DNA from: Pezizomycotina sp. ARF18
Taxonomy: Eukaryota; Ascomycota
Reading direction: 5' to 3'
Length of the DNA: 64,000 nt
NCBI GenBank assembly: GCA_002224055.1
Contig: AZLU01000014.1
Location: 1 to 64,000 of the forward strand
Position 1 is the first letter of the stretch, and each line of letters begins with the position of its first letter. This document shows, piece by piece, positions 49,331 to 63,072 of the stretch. Position numbers and translations under genes: made by a program. Under the pieces are notes generated by a model. The model saw only the letters and a list, made by a program, of their open reading frames with translations, was not told where the DNA came from and did no database searches.

Positions 49331-50315
49331 GATGTCGAAGCCTGTAGTGGGATGTGATCGACAAGTTTAAGGTCGATAGAAATTTTGATGAATATGGAAA
49401 CTGGACAGTTTACTTTGGCTGAAGCCGGGAATTGTTCTGCGAAAGCGACAGCTGAACAAGCTTCAGAGTGTTTTTTCTTATCGATAAGGCGGCTGCAAAA
49501 ATAATAATGAATGTAAACTCGCTATTTAGGAATGATATTACACTTAAATACTTACTTACAGCGTCACCGCAAGAAAAGAAAGAAAAAAGAAACAGAAAGC
49601 TATTTATTCTCGAAAAACAATAACCATAATAGTAGTTCCTTATTAATCTATCTAGTTCAGCTGAATCGAAGTATCGAGGCATACTTGAACGTCCATATCA
49701 CAGCGGCGAGAAAGCTTGCTTTAGCAGTTGTAGCAGGAACTAGGCACAAATCCTCGTTTCACGGATATGGAACTAAGCAATTTCACACGTCAAGAATATC
49801 CATGCGGACGTTTTATAGAGAAATATAGTAAGGTAAAAGTTAACTACTTTAATAAATATCTCGAAAACATACAAAAGTAGAGCCAAAAGAAAGTTGATTA
49901 CAAGATTATCATAAAACATACATCATTAATCATGTAGAGCTGTATAGACAACTACCTTCAAAATAAAAATACCTAAGCAGTAATTTGCTTTTAAAATAAA
50001 AATCATATGGAAAAAAGAATTTTTTGCTTCTCGTTTCATGGGAAAACATGCTCCTTTTAAATGCCTTCGTGCCTTTCTCTCACTTTCATTTGCAACCATG
50101 GAGAAATGCAAAGAAAGAAGGGGATCAAACCGAAGGAAAATTTTATACAAAGGTATTTGTTACGTAGGACGTGTGCTGAAAAGAGGGAGAGGGTGCAAAG
50201 GGAGGGGAGGGATTGAAGACAATATTATAAAAACTTCGTTGCAAGATGGAAAAAGTACGCCGGGATGGCAAAGAGAGAGCCAAAAAAATAGACAGCGAAG
50301 AGAAGAAAGATATAA
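49331..50315. other. Spacer between TIP41 and DRS2
   Basis: No recognisable gene on either strand. Open frames are short and A/K-rich or F-rich. Confidence 0.55.
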
Positions 50316-53300
50316 TCATAAAAGTGACGTAAAAGGCAAAGTTGCTGAGGTCACCATGGTTATTTTCAACTCTTCCGTACTCTCCTCTCCCCACTTGCCT
50401 CTTGTCTGAGTGGTATCATAAGCCTGGATAAGGCGAGATTGACCTTCGTCCGCCGTTTGAAAAAGGCATAACCCCTTTGTTTGCGCATTCGTTGGACTTG
50501 GCGGACTTTCCGAATGGCTTTCTGAATTGTTCCATTCTGTAAAAGGTGAGAAAGATGATCAGCAGACGTTGCTATTTACGGCATACTTTGAAGCGCAAAG
50601 CGTTTAAGGCTTACCTTGGTCTTAATCTTGAATATTGTACTTCTGATTTCTTGAACGTGATGGTAGCTTTGAGGGTAGTACATCCGTTTCGCGCTGTTTA
50701 GGAGTAAAGAAAAATCGTTAGTAAGTGTGAACTTGGGGGGAAATCAGGTACAACAAGAGATCCGCCTTGTACCACAAAGGGGGGAACTTACTTTTCCATG
50801 AAAAGTCTCTTATTAGCACAGAACGGCAAGACAAATAAGTTCAGCCAGAAAACAGGCGAGGCGAAGAGCTTAGGAATGATTCCAGTAAACTCTGTTGAGA
50901 ATCGATCATAGGTGCCACAGTAGCGTACGCGGGCAGGAAACCCATCCAAATGAGGAAAGACCCTGGTATGGCAATGACTGTGTACTTGGTCAAATGCTGT
51001 AAGGAGAATGGTTAGTTAACTGACAAACAACGTGAATGAGAGACCTTGGGACTTACTTCGTAACCAGCGCGGCTTTGCCCAAAACAACGGCAAGGGCAGC
51101 CGTATAAAGTGCAGAACCCAGAACCAGTGACGGCCACGGTGCATCCCCCAAGGGCAAATCCCATCTAAAAATGAATCGGAACTACCATATATTCAGGAGC
51201 GAATGATAGAAACCCATTGACCAACCATGCCCAGAAGCTAGACGTTTGAACTGTGTAGCAAAATAGAGTTTAGAGAATATATAATTATATAAATTCCATT
51301 GAAAAAGCAAATGTTGGCCCTACATGGACAACTTACGATACACCTTTTTGGCCTAGCTGGTAAAGCTGGGGATAACGATCCAATAACCGAGCGCTGATAA
51401 AACTGGTCAAAAATACCCATTGCAACTGGTGGAAGGACCGTGAAGAAAACGTTGTACAGGGATAATGTCCACGACTCGTAAATAACTCTCCAGAAAAGTT
51501 ATTTCTAAAGGAGTACTATTTTGGCGCATCAGTTTTGCTGTTAGTAAATTAAAGACAAAAGGAAAAGAATGAGAGCTTAAGCTTAAAGATTTCCATACCC
51601 AAAACTGCGTCATGTACAGTGCAATATTCTTGTAGAACGAGTAGAGAATGACTTTGCTGATCCTTTGGTAGCTCCACGCGCCATGAACAAGCAACAATTT
51701 CGCAGGAAACCTTGAATTGACCGATGGCCAAGTCCGCGCTTCTGGCGGCTTTGCAAGCCCTCCATGCCACTGATACCGACACCAACATGGGCCGCTGGAT
51801 CATGCTAACGTCGTTTGCTCCGTCTCCAATAGCTAGAAGAATCGACTTAAGATGCCTCTTAACGAGCTTGACAACGAGAGCTTTTTGCAGCGGTGAAACA
51901 CGACTTTAATTCAAAGTTAGCGGGTATCAATATTTAATTGTTCAAAAGGAAGCATACCAGCAGATAACGGCTTTACAAGCAATCGCAAGGTCTAGGAAAG
52001 TTTTCTCAAGTTCCTTTTCTAATGCGTAAGTGAGAGACCTTCCATCAATAATGAGAGCTAGAGCTTCCATTTCGAGGCCACCATCGCGTTGTGACTTGAT
52101 AGCAGCAAGCTTCTTTTGGAGATTTCCTTTGTAGCAGCCATTGTCTCTTCGTTGATATAATCAAAGTCATGTCTTCACTAATCAACTTGCAGCTCATGCC
52201 AATGTTGATTGCAGTCTCTTGTCGATCACGGTAAACCCTACAAAGAATAGATTAGCAATTGGAATTCTGTTGCAGAGAATAACTGCTGGTTTTATCGAAT
52301 CTTTAGGAAAACACCCTTACCAAACTTTGATTCCTGCGCTTTTGTAGTGTATGTATGGTATCTGGAACACCGTCCTGGAGCCTGTCCTCGATCGCCGTTA
52401 GCACCAAGAAGGAAGAAATCCTTTTCTACAAGCTCAGCAGCCTTGTCCAGTTCATCTGACGATTATTGATGGTGGTGGCAGCTTTGTCATAGATTTGAGC
52501 CCATTGCCTGTATTCAGCTTCGGGGATCTCTCTCATTGCTAAGCAGAGTGTTCGTAAACCTTCAGTTGCGTATCCTCAAGATGCTGCAAAGTGACATCGA
52601 CTGTCGGGTTATCTTTCGCTAACCGTTCTAAATAACCGTGTCGGCTCCCTTGCAGTAGATTCTAATTTGCCGTCAGGACAACGGAAATTGTGGACATTCT
52701 TTCCTGGTGGAGTTAAACTCGCAGACGTTGAGCAGCTCATATTCCTGCTCTTCATTTCCAACAAGAATAGTGACCGCACGAGGTTTTCGCGCAATAAATT
52801 ATATAACCAAGGAGCACTGCGCCTTCCACTAAAGCGCCTTCATCCGGAGACGCGGCTTGATATCTGATATCCAGAGGCTTTTCTTCGTTTCTCTCCGGAA
52901 TGACAGTGTGGCATGTCGCGAGAAGCGCGCAGAAATGATGCATGATTTCCCTAGTTGGGTGCACCTTGAAGTTCTCCCTTAGCCTGTTAAAGTCGTGGAT
53001 ACCAACCTCCATGCCGTCCTGTACCGTTGCTCGCTTGTCCTCGGGCACGTCGTCACCATACTGGATTCCCGCAATTGAGCACTGACGAAACTCCATCATA
53101 TTACATGTAAGGTACCGGTTTTGTCGGAAAATATGTACTCTATTTGACCGAGTTCTTCCACTAAACTTGATGTCCGGCACACCGCAGCGTATCCGTCTCC
53201 GGGTGATAAATGTCGAGATCGAGTTGATAAGGAACGCGTGGTAATACTTGACGATCTCAACTGTCAGAACAAACTGATGGGGACCAAATTTGAATACAAG

Positions 53301-54874
53301 ATCCAGTATGTCAAAATATCCGAGAAAAATTGTTTGACAAGACTCTGACCTTGCAGGTAGAGATAAGAGACTTGCTTTGATTTTGTTGCGGATGTTATAA
53401 TGTCACCAACTGTAGAGACGAGCGTCAAAGCCAACAAGATGCTAACCAGCATGAGAATCTGCGTATTGAGCCTTTTTTCCACGTTAGTCCTTTTTATGGG
53501 GTCGCGGTGGCATTGCGCATGAGCTTTGTCTCATGACCAGTAAAGACGACGATTCCATGAATCCAAGGCGTGTTTCTGAGCGTGGCACCGCGCAGGAGCA
53601 GCTGTTCGGGGTTTAACGGAATTTCCTTTTCTCCACCGCCTACTTTCATCGTAAGGGTAGCCTCATACGTGTATAGACTGCTGTTCGGTTGCTCAGACCG
53701 TACACGGCCGTCCAGCCGGCTCAAATCTCCTGGGCTTACCAAGGTGGCGGTTTCAGGTGTTGCCTGCTTGATTTTAAGGTTGGTTTCCCCATCAAGATTT
53801 GCCGTCTCAATATAGCAAAGACCCTCGGGTTCGAGGATGCCAACAGTACCAGGTCAGCGGGAAAGGTTCTTCAGATTGTACCCGTACGATATCCCCAACA
53901 GAACATTAACCAAAGACGCTCCTCGAAGTTTTGGCCGACAAGAACTCTGGTCTTGGAACGGTTGAGCTCCTTATCCTGAACTCTCCGCTTCCAATCTTCT
54001 ATAGTTTCCTTGCCAGCTGAAACCAGTAACACAATGATCAGTGGAGCAATAGTCGTGTACCTATTGGTGGGTGAAATGTTGGGGATTTGCTGAATGATTG
54101 CCGTGAACAAGAAGAACAAGTTTGCGTACTTGGAGAACTGCTCATAGAGAAACTTCGGGACGAAAGTGAATGCGTTGTATTTCGTAGTAGATATATGGTT
54201 ATTGACGTATTTGTTTAATGCATTAGCGGGTGGGTTGTTCAAGTGGATAACTCGAGGTCCAAGAGTCGATGGGTCCACCTTGCCGCGCCTAAACCAAACT
54301 TGAATTTGCTTTTGTCCTTGCTGGGAATCGGTTCAGGTTCGTGAGGTCCAGAGGCAGCGGCAGCTCGTTCGGTCAGTGGGAGATCCATTTCGCTATACTG
54401 AGGCCCCATCCCAGCGCAGACTTCATTTTGCCAACGACCCCGCCGCCCAAGCTAAGAACACTATTCCTTTTCTTGTGTTTGCTGCGCCGCTGACCATCGG
54501 GCCTGAGGTGCCGCCCGAGGCGTAATGATACCCTGCCGTGGACTGGTCATCGTCGGGAAAATTCGAGTCGTCGTAATACCGATTGTAGTTTTCCAGACCA
54601 GAGGTTTGCGAAAATGTGCGATGCTGCGTCGCCAATGCGATCTGTGCCCCAGGATTATACGGCTGTTGGCCCTGCTGATCCGGATGCCCATTTCCTCCAA
54701 GAAACTCATCGTACGTTATCGACGCTCTACTATTAGCATACATGCCATCGCCGTCGTCTGGGATCTCGTGTGTGGCTAAATACTGCTCATCGCTCATCGG
54801 TGGTGGTCGACCGGAGGAATATGTGGGTTCGTCATCGAGATCGAGGAGGACGGTTGATGCTGGTGATGCGCCAT
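50316..54874 (-). CDS. DRS2: DRS2-type P4-ATPase, phospholipid flippase
   Basis: Drs2 flips aminophospholipids in late Golgi membranes. Minus strand: N-terminal [20 protein letters not shown], then a Gln/Asp/Tyr-rich part. The core starts [40 protein letters not shown]. The A domain has [27 protein letters not shown] marks the phosphorylated Asp, then [20 protein letters not shown]. The N domain has [20 protein letters not shown]. The hinge reads [12 protein letters not shown], followed by C-terminal membrane helices, split by several introns (50560-51240). The tail [10 protein letters not shown] ... [13 protein letters not shown] is typical of fungal Drs2. The stop at 50316 is chosen from that frame. 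The gene is crossed by more than ten one-base shifts; one lies directly in the DKTGTLT motif. Family identity is secure; DRS2 rather than another P4 class rests on the N-terminal and C-terminal motifs. Confidence 0.95.
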
Positions 54875-55085
54875 GATGAATTCGTTTCTATTGGATGCTT
54901 AGAAGCGTCGCAATCTGCAAAGCCGATCGGATCCCGGATGAAAAGTTAAGAACTTTCAGGACGAACAATGTCTCTCCCCTTTCCGCACTTGCTGCTTCCC
55001 CAGTTTCTTTTGAATTTACTAATCAACAAGAGATAGATGTGGCCAGCACAATGGTATAGGAAGCTCCGATAGACGGGCGCTGAAC

Positions 55086-55120
<35 letters not shown>

Positions 55121-56892
55121 TGACGATTAGCTTCTACCTATTCCAGATTGAAAAAAAAACACGCGTAGTTAATGTAGCTGGAAATCAAAACGGACAACAC
55201 CCTAAACCTGGACCCTCCTCCGGCCTTGATACATAGGAACTTCCGGTACCGTGGAAGGGAGACTAACCTGCCGTGAAGGAAGCAAACGAACCGATTCGGG
55301 ATGATCCGGGGCTGAAGCGGGGGTAGAGTACGAGGTTTTAAACGATATGTCAAAAGAAATCGCGGAGAACTGTCAAGAAAAATAGCCTGAAGCTCGCAGT
55401 TCGGGCTATCTCATTGTCTGTGGTATAAGGAATTCGTCACTGCCTTCTCGTACTCTGCTAAGGATGTATTCCAGGGTGGGAAAAGGGAGAATAGAGCGTG
55501 TTGCTTTCGGGAGAAATAAGCTGTATAGTATTGTTAGGTGTCAATTGTCTGTGTATACGTAAGTAAGTAATGAGAGGGATCAGCTCTTCGTATAGATAAT
55601 ATCCGTTCTTCGATCCCTTAAGCTAAAAAGGGAAGGGCCGCGACAATAACCCCTTTACTTCTCGTACTTCCAACTAAAGCAAGAATATTATTGTATTGGA
55701 CAGTAAAGGGCGCAGGAGATGTGATGATAGAAGGGGTATAATGGATAATGAGGATGAAGGGAAAGATGGGTTGTGTGATGTAGACAAAATTAACTCCGAC
55801 TAAAGGGCTTAACATGGAGAACGAGAATGCACCTACCGAAAAAAAAAAAAAAAAAAAAAAGGATGAAACTGGAGATGGATCGAAGGTCAACAGAAAAAAT
55901 ACACACTTAGGGCCTTGATAGAAGAGAATAAACAGAGAAGATAGAACGCTACGATAGAAAAAAAAAAAGATAGTGATTATGATGATGATATGAGAATTAC
56001 GATACTACTACTATTGATTATTACTTGGATTACTTCTCCGGTATCAAGGGCTGAAAATGTCCAAAAAACTTCCCTCCTCTCCTTTCAGTGTAAGACGGAA
56101 ACATTAATAGAATGGAAAGTGTGAACAAAATAAAAAAGGAAGGACTTTTTTTTAGGTGCGAGGTGATGTATGTATTGTTAGAAGTATATATACCTTGGTG
56201 AGGCTGTGAACCAAATTTATAAATTACTTCCATGTTAAATAGAACACCCCCAAAGAGAGCAAGAGAATCAATAGGTTACATACATAGAATGAGAGGTAGC
56301 AGCGTTAGTAGAAGCATTAGTAGGGTCCCAGAACAATCTCGGACCTATTAGCTTATTGCTTCTTGGAACGTCAAGCATTTCAATTCTCAAAATTCATCTC
56401 GCTCCCCGGAGCATCAGTAGACCGGTAGTATAGGTATAACATACTTGGTATATATACCCTTGTTATTGTGCCAAGCTACGTAAGCCTTTTGGTGGGAAGA
56501 CCCTTATGGTCAATGGACCAAAGCAACGGCATATCTGGTGGGTTTCAAAGGTCTTTTAAAACATCGACACTCTCTTTCTAACCTTGCATGCAAGTGCAAC
56601 TCAGCCTGTAATGCGGCCGGTACTTGGTAATATTAACGGTACCTCTGTTTGTGCTATGAACTGTTTTGGTTTAAGGTATTGCACCTTAACGATTTTCAGC
56701 CCAATAACGCTTCAGCTTCGAAGTTAATGGCGAACAGACCTACCTATAAACTCTGTCGACGGATACAGAGAATATCCGATGAAAAGTACGATAAGAAGAA
56801 GGAAAAAATAAAAATAAAAAATAAAAAAAAAGGAAAGAAACCTTGAGACGGCTGGCGTGCGCCGGTAAAAGAAAGTGGATCTTGCGCGCCTA
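54875..56892. other. Spacer upstream of DRS2
   Basis: 2 kb without a recognisable gene, containing A runs at about 55090-55118 and 55840-55860. It should contain the DRS2 promoter and leader and the 3' flank of mL46. Confidence 0.55.
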
Positions 56893-58012
56893 TTATCTAT
56901 TCACAAGTATATTCTTTACATCGTCCCAGTAGTCTTTGGAGACAACCTTTTCAATTTCTTCCTTCGCTAGCCATTTGAAATCTTTCGCGCCCATAGTGTT
57001 GCTCTTGATGTTCACCTGCCCCGCTAGGATACGCGACTTCATGAAAAGACTTACGTCCTATCATTGTCTCATTGGGAGATTTCTTCTTATAAGCATCCGA
57101 AAATTTCTGCGTGTGATATCCGATTGGAGCATTGCCCACGACCCAAATATTCATGTTAACGCCGCAGGAGTCAAACAGCGCTCTTAGTGCGGTCTTGAAA
57201 ATAAAAAAAATAAACGTCAGCAAATGCTTCATTTTAGTTTTATGCGGAAAGGCTATGAGCTTGTTAGAGGTTATAAACTACTTACCGTTCCGAGGTGCTC
57301 CCTTCCTACGATGTCGGCTTGAGGAAATATCCAGCTTTCACCTTCCATCCTTGAGCTTGAACTAACAGGTAAAGTGTTCTTGACATCTTCCGGTTGAGAC
57401 TCCTCTCGTCGCCCTCCAGGTCCGCCTTGCTTATTCTAGGTAAGGGCTTTGTCGAGAGCCTTTTTGGCTGCTATTTCTTCTTCCGTATCGTGTTCGTGAT
57501 TTCTTCGCCGGTCACCGTGTTCTTGATCAGCTCGTCGAACTCCATGTCCTCGTCCTCCTTGGGCTTCTCCCCGATCAGCAGCTCGTCCTTCCAGGCGTCG
57601 TAACCTTTCGGTTCGTATTTCTCCAGCCTAGCCTGCTTTCTGACCCATTCCTCCTTCGCTAGAGTTCCTTCACGGAAGTAGAAATCTTGGTCGAAAGGTA
57701 GCGCGAGCCGTTTGTCCAATCGCTTTTGGTAGAAGAAGTACGCCTTTCAACTCGGTGAGGTCACGCGTGAGCATCGGCGCCCGGGATACCACCATTGAAG
57801 CTGCGGTGTGATATGGTGACACCTGTTTCACCGGCGCGGTTACCGCAATCTCTTGCTGCTGCTGCTGCTCCTGCTGGGAACCAATCTCACGAAGGATAAC
57901 GCCCGCCGAGCTCGAATATCGGCAGCTTCCTTGGTAAGCGCATCGTAAACGTACGGGCCGGGAATAGTAGAGAGGCTCAATTGTTCCTGTTCTTGTGCCT
58001 ATTTTTCATGGT
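56893..58012 (-). CDS. MRPL17: Mitochondrial large-subunit ribosomal protein mL46 (MRPL17)
   Basis: mL46 is a Nudix-fold protein of the mitochondrial large ribosomal subunit. Minus strand: a Gln-rich N-terminal part, APMLTRDLTELKGV, then DKRLALPFDQDFYFREGTLA, KEEWVRKQARLEKYEPKGYD, and DELIKNTVTGEEITNTIRKK. Later come ALRALFDSCGVNMNIWVVGN and APIGYHTQKF, and the end GAKDFKWLAKEEIEKVVSKD, YWDDVKNILVNR-stop at 56893. These match the family's Nudix-like fold and closing motif. Two introns are visible (about 57205-57285 and 57055-57065 or so). The start is not resolved; a further exon may lie upstream at 58080-58330. Shifts occur near 57440, 57720 and 57000. Confidence 0.87.
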
Positions 58013-59320
58013 CGGTTTTAGCGATATAATACGATTTGCAGTAATCATTCCTTCAGGAAGCTATATTCTGTAAAGAGAAAAATCAAATAAAAAAGATGCG
58101 GACCTACTGGATTGTAAAAGCCTTCGACTGAAGATTCTATAATAACCCGTTGATGCCATCCAGAAGCAATGTCGATGCCAATTGGCCGTTTCCCTTTCGT
58201 GGTTTGTCGATGTTGACCAAGGTGTTTGAGGAAACACTTTTTTTTTTGTCCTATCCGTTCTGCTTCCAACTTTCAACCGGCAAGAGATTGAATGGTTAAA
58301 TTTCTTGGCGTGGATGGAAAATTTTTGCGGCAATTTGATTGAGCTAAAATAAATTTATTTAGCGGTAGCAGTAGTATAAATTCAAACTCACCGCCCATCC
58401 TTTTATTCCTTTTTCTCTTCTTTTTTCTTTTCTTCAATCCTTTCAGGCTCTACCCTTATCACCAAGTGGAAGAAAGTAACACAAAACACAGAATTCACTT
58501 TCATTCTTGTCATTGTACTTTAGACGCCGAGATTAAAAAAAAAAAAAGCTATCTATGTAGCTTTTTTTCAGCAGCATTTCATTTCGCTAGCGCCATCTCG
58601 TCTAGATATTTTCTCGTAAATTATCGTTTATTCGTTTTGATGGAGTTTGGTAGTAAATGTTGACAGTTATATCTTGTTCGTTCTCAGGGGTATTGCGATG
58701 GTCATTCAGCTTATCTCGACAACATATGCGCGAGTAATCGATTCAATTGAGATTGATTTGGCTTTTGTGCCTTTGAGAGCCTCCGTGATAGGAAATGTAA
58801 TAATAGATATCCGCAAGACTGGGTCCGTTTCTTGATCAGTTTAGATAGATGAGGAACATCAGCGTATAAATATTCGTTTAATTGATGGAGTAGTACCCGT
58901 GATCTTTCGTTAAAAAAGTGCCCACATGCCAAATTGTGCAATATCCAACCAACCGTAGCTGGAGTTGTTAAAATACTTCCTTTTGTTCAATTCGCCTTGT
59001 TAGAGTAACAGGTTCACACGACTCTCTTTTTCTTTCTTTCGTATTTTCTCACTCATATTTTTTACTCTCTTTTTAAAATTTCCACTTCCTAAATGTATTG
59101 ACGTTATTGACTTCCGGGTGTTTCCTGACCAAAAAAAAAAAAAATCCATTGTAATCAAAAATTTTTCAGTTAAAACGTTATCCTCCGATACTACCATCCA
59201 CAGAGCTTGTCTCCAGGTCGGCGGTGAAGAGAACCTTTCGTTCTTCGGCAGTTCAAAGAAACCACAGAAGTTTAGATAATCAAACTGTTAGTTTTCGCCG
59301 ACAGGTTCTGTACATTGGCG
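58013..59320. promoter_or_regulatory. Shared upstream region of mL46 and CBP3
   Basis: 1.3 kb between divergent genes. It possibly holds a first exon of mL46 near 58080-58330 (minus). No other coding recognised. The regulatory role is inferred from layout. Confidence 0.4.
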
Positions 59321-60449
59321 ATGGCTTCACTGCCTATCCAAAGAGCAGGCTATCTCATAGTACGTTTTTTTATATATCCCTTCTACTTAAGGTTCCTCAC
59401 TCATATATATACAAAAAGCTAACCTCTAACTAAAAAAGTCAAGCCCGCTTCTTTTGCAAAGCTCGAGAGCGCATTCGCATTGCCGTACACTAGACTATTC
59501 CACAATACATATTCACAGGTGGGGTCGGCCTCGTCGGCGCAATGTCGCGCATTCTCCGCCTCAGCTCGGAAACTGCAACGGCCGCCGCAACCAGCCGGTA
59601 CAACAATAGCCTACGATGGAACGTCACCATCTTCAATCTTGAAGCCGGAACGCCCTACAAGTACTAAAACAGCACCGCCGCCTGAGGCCGAAGATGATAG
59701 CGCTGCACGCAAGGATTCCTTAAGGTTCAAGCTCGCGGATAAAGTATCCAAGATGATGCCTTCGTCTACCATGGCCACGTACAAAGCCTACGTCTTGACG
59801 GAGACATTATACAAAGAATGCAAGGCTCAGGCTGAGCACGTGGAAGGCGAGGAGTACTCAGAGAAAGCAAAGTTTTGGTACCAAGGTTGGTGAAAGCGCT
59901 TTGATCATGGTGCTTTTTTTTTTTTTTTTCTAACCTTTGCTTTCGTCCTTTCACTTTAGACTGCGGTCTGCCGGAGACGTTCAACACCTGGGTTCAGATA
60001 ACGACGCTGCACATGTGGACCATCATGGTCCGCCTTCGCTGCTTGGAGCGCGACCACGCCTCGATATGGCAGCAGCATTTCGTGAACCACCTCTTCTACG
60101 ATATGGAGAACATAATGGTAGAGCGGTACAACATCAAGGCGGCGTCGTCCCGGACGAAATACCTGAAGGAATCAACGAGCAGTTCCGCGGCTCCATCGGT
60201 GCCTACGACGAAGCGCTAGTGCGGGGTGATGCAACGCTGGCAACGGCGCTGTGGCGAAACATATGGGATGCTTCGGATGAGGTTGATTTCGAGAAGCTGG
60301 CGCTCCTCGTCAGCTTCGTCAGGCGGGTCATTGGGGGGCTTGAGAAGGCAAGCGACGATACCATACTCCAGGCGCGAGTTATGTTCGGGAGTCCCGTGGA
60401 TGAGGCAGAAGCGTTGAAGAAGCATATCACAGACACACCACGGGAGTAA
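59321..60449 (+). CDS. CBP3: CBP3, cytochrome bc1 assembly/translation factor
   Basis: Cbp3 works with Cbp6 at the mitoribosome exit to promote cytochrome b synthesis and bc1 assembly. The first exon MASLPIQRAGYLI is followed by a GTACGT donor, giving a short leader. The second exon has FHNTYSQVGSASSAQCRAFS and a Pro/Thr-rich stretch, then FKLADKVSKMMPSSTMATYK and YVLTETLYKECKAQAEHVEG with FWYQ. After an intron (about 59886-59960) it continues CGLPETFNTWVQITTLHMWT and IMVRLRCLERDHASIWQQHF, NHLFYDMENIMVERYNIKAA, then FRGSIGAYDEALVRGDATLA and TALWRNIWDASDEVDFEKLA. The stop at 60449 follows DTPRE. The pattern is that of the ubiquinol-cytochrome c chaperone family. At least one shift occurs near 60165. 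Confidence 0.92.
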
Positions 60450-60680
60450 ATGAAAAAGAAAGAGAGAAGAAGAAAAATCATAACGAAACAAGCATGCTCA
60501 AGCTTCAATAATAAACGGGTTCGTCTTTCCACTTCCCGCTCGACAATATTTCATTCATCTTGTAATATACTTTGTAGCCCTTTATTGTACGATAAATGTC
60601 TATAGCCAGAAATCTCGGACTCTAAAGGTATCTAGATGTACATGTATATATTACATTATATAGATATTTGGGAAAAAACG

Positions 60681-63072
60681 TTACTTCTTTCGCCACGTCT
60701 TCATTGCTTCTTTGGCAGCGCCAGATACTTTTGGGCTGTAGTGTTTCTCAAGCAGAGCGCTTTCCCACATTACGCTGCTGCTAGGGGGTTACTGAGCTCA
60801 GCTTCGTCAGCGTACACATTATAAATTCCGTCTCCGATCTGGTCGTCGGAATTTACCAGGTGTGTGAGCTTCTTGGAATGTGCCTTGAGCATCTTCTCCA
60901 AAGCTTTAGAGTCGCCAACGCGCTCTTCTCGGCATCTGCAGTGAAGCCAAGTACAGCCGCTTCGTGAACGCCGCCAACCTTGCCGCAGAAACGCCACCCA
61001 TCGACCGTGCAGATTTGAAGAATATAAAGTCCAGCGAGCGTATCAGCATCTCGATCTCAGTGTCGACGTTGACATTTTTGCTCACAGGTCGCATGTAAGC
61101 GTCGGCTTCATCGTCATCGTACAGGTTGCGAAGCTGCAGCGACTTTTGACGAGTGTTCGAGAGTTGGAGATAGGAAAGGTTGACGATCGTAGCGTACAGG
61201 TGCTTGATTGAAAAAAGTGAGGTCGAGGTTCATGGTCTTGTGAGCGTCGTGCCCTTGCCCAAATAGCAGAGCAAACGACGTTACGATGCAGAGCAGCGAT
61301 CGCCGAGAAAGATTCGAAGCCGCTATGACTTGTTGGTAATTGCCGTTGTCGCCCGCAACCTCAGTCCCTCTTCCGCATCGACTATGACCTCTTTCAACGC
61401 TTTTAGAATATCCCCGAAAAGTCAATGTTGATTAAATGAGCAAACCTATTATTGAAGATTATGTTAGCTAAGTCCAATCATTTATCATACGTGTGATACG
61501 GGGCTTCCACCTACTTTGCTAAGCCTTCGAGGGTAGCGCCGACTAGCTCGGACTTCGGATTTTGAAGTATGTGGAATAAGTCGCGAAAACGAGCTTGAGG
61601 GTTTCGTTTTGGCTTTTCTCGCGCTCCTCGTGGTGTACAACCGCATCGGTCTCTTTCATTTGAGCAGCGAGTACCTTCTTTTCGCGTTCTTCTTTCCGTT
61701 GCCGTTTCGTCCACGGTTGCCTGTCTTTTTTTTTTTTCTTCCGCACCTCTTCGCCTTCTTGTATTGCCTTCAGATCAAGCTCAGATAACAGCCGTAACGA
61801 AAGAAAGTGTTCAAGACCTGGGAGCCACGCCTGTTAGCTTCGACCGTCGAATAAGGAGGAGCAGTGTGGTATCAGAAGAGGAGATAAAGACGAGAGATGT
61901 TGTACGTACATCTTCTTGAACATGGTAGTTCTTCAGTTTTATCATTTTTCGTAATGAGGCGCACGGCTTCAAGGCTAGAAACACCGCTCTCGTCGCTGAT
62001 AAAGAGCGTCTCATAGCATAAACGCACTTAATCAACGAGGCGTCAGAGCGGCCAAGGCCTAGCCTATCTACTATTATCTTCAATAGCTCAGACCTAAAGT
62101 TGAAGTGGGAACGGCGTCGAGTAATGAACAAGTACATGCGATTGCAACAGTCGAAGCTTCGATTTCGGCAGGTTCATTCCCTCGAACTGCTTTTAAAGTC
62201 AGTCCATGCACCAAAGCCAAGATAAACTTCCATATGTGACCATATATATCTTGTAAACATGATGTTAAGAAGGTACTTTGGCATGTTTAACCTTTCACCA
62301 GCTTTGCAAGCTTCTCTATGTACGTCTGGTAGTTTGAAAGCAGCCCGTACTCGAAAGCTCGTAGTCTTTTGACTTCTTGGGTAACTTTTGCGCGCTTCTC
62401 TTCCTCTGTAAGGGGGCGTATCCGGTATCCGGGTATAATATCTTTGTAGACAGCCAATTGGGTTCCCAGAACGTAATTTCGAATTCTGCGGTTTGTAGTC
62501 GAGTCGTATATTTCTTCGAAGCGACTTAGCATGGGAGCCTAGAAAAAGTAAAAGCTGTCAGCTTGAACGACGCTTCTCCAGAGCTTTATACATATTATAT
62601 ATTAAATTGCCACATACGTGTTCCTCAGGATCTTCAATTATCGTCGAAGCCAGCTTTGCCAATTCTTCTTTCTTCTCCGTCATGAGCTCCGCTCAGGTTT
62701 TGGTGGTTCCGTTTCTTCCTCTGCCCCATCATCTTCCCCTTCTAAGTCCTCCCATCATGCTCGCCAGTTTCGCCATCCTCCGAATCTTCGTCATACCCTC
62801 TTCATCGCCTTCTTCGATATCCTCTAGAATTGGCTCCGGCGCGCGAACGATTCTCCATCCCTGTCTTAATGGTACCTTGTGCTTTCGTTCTTTTGCTCTT
62901 TTCTTGTAAAGCGTTCTTCTTTGCCTTTCGTAATCTTGCTCTTCTCCCAATCGTCATCCTGTTCGCTGAGCGAGTAGGTATCGTCTTCAGCGGCGAGAGT
63001 GGAAGAAGACGAGTAAATCTCTTCGGCACTGGAGCTGCGCTTCCGCTTCTTGTTCCTGTTCGACGGCGCCAT
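60681..63072 (-). CDS. NOC3: NOC3, nucleolar complex protein for 60S assembly and replication
   Basis: Noc3 acts in pre-60S maturation with Noc2 and has a role in replication licensing. The start MAPSNRNKKRKRSSSAEEIY is basic and Ser-rich, followed by acidic and Lys-rich stretches. Then PLRQGWRIVRAPEPILEDIE, TEKKEELAKLASTIIEDPEE, FEEIYDSTTNRRIRNYVLGT and LAVYKDIIPGYRIRPLTEEE, KVTQEVKRLRAFEYGLLSNY, all typical of the family. The C-terminal part has the CCAAT-binding-factor/NOC domain (NVNVDTEIEMLIRSLDFIF), YNVYADEAELSNPLAAAMWE and ALLEKHYSPKVSG, ending KTWRKK-stop at 60681. One-base shifts are frequent (62160-62280 and 61240-61560 among them), and a few short introns are likely. Identification is good. 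Confidence 0.92.
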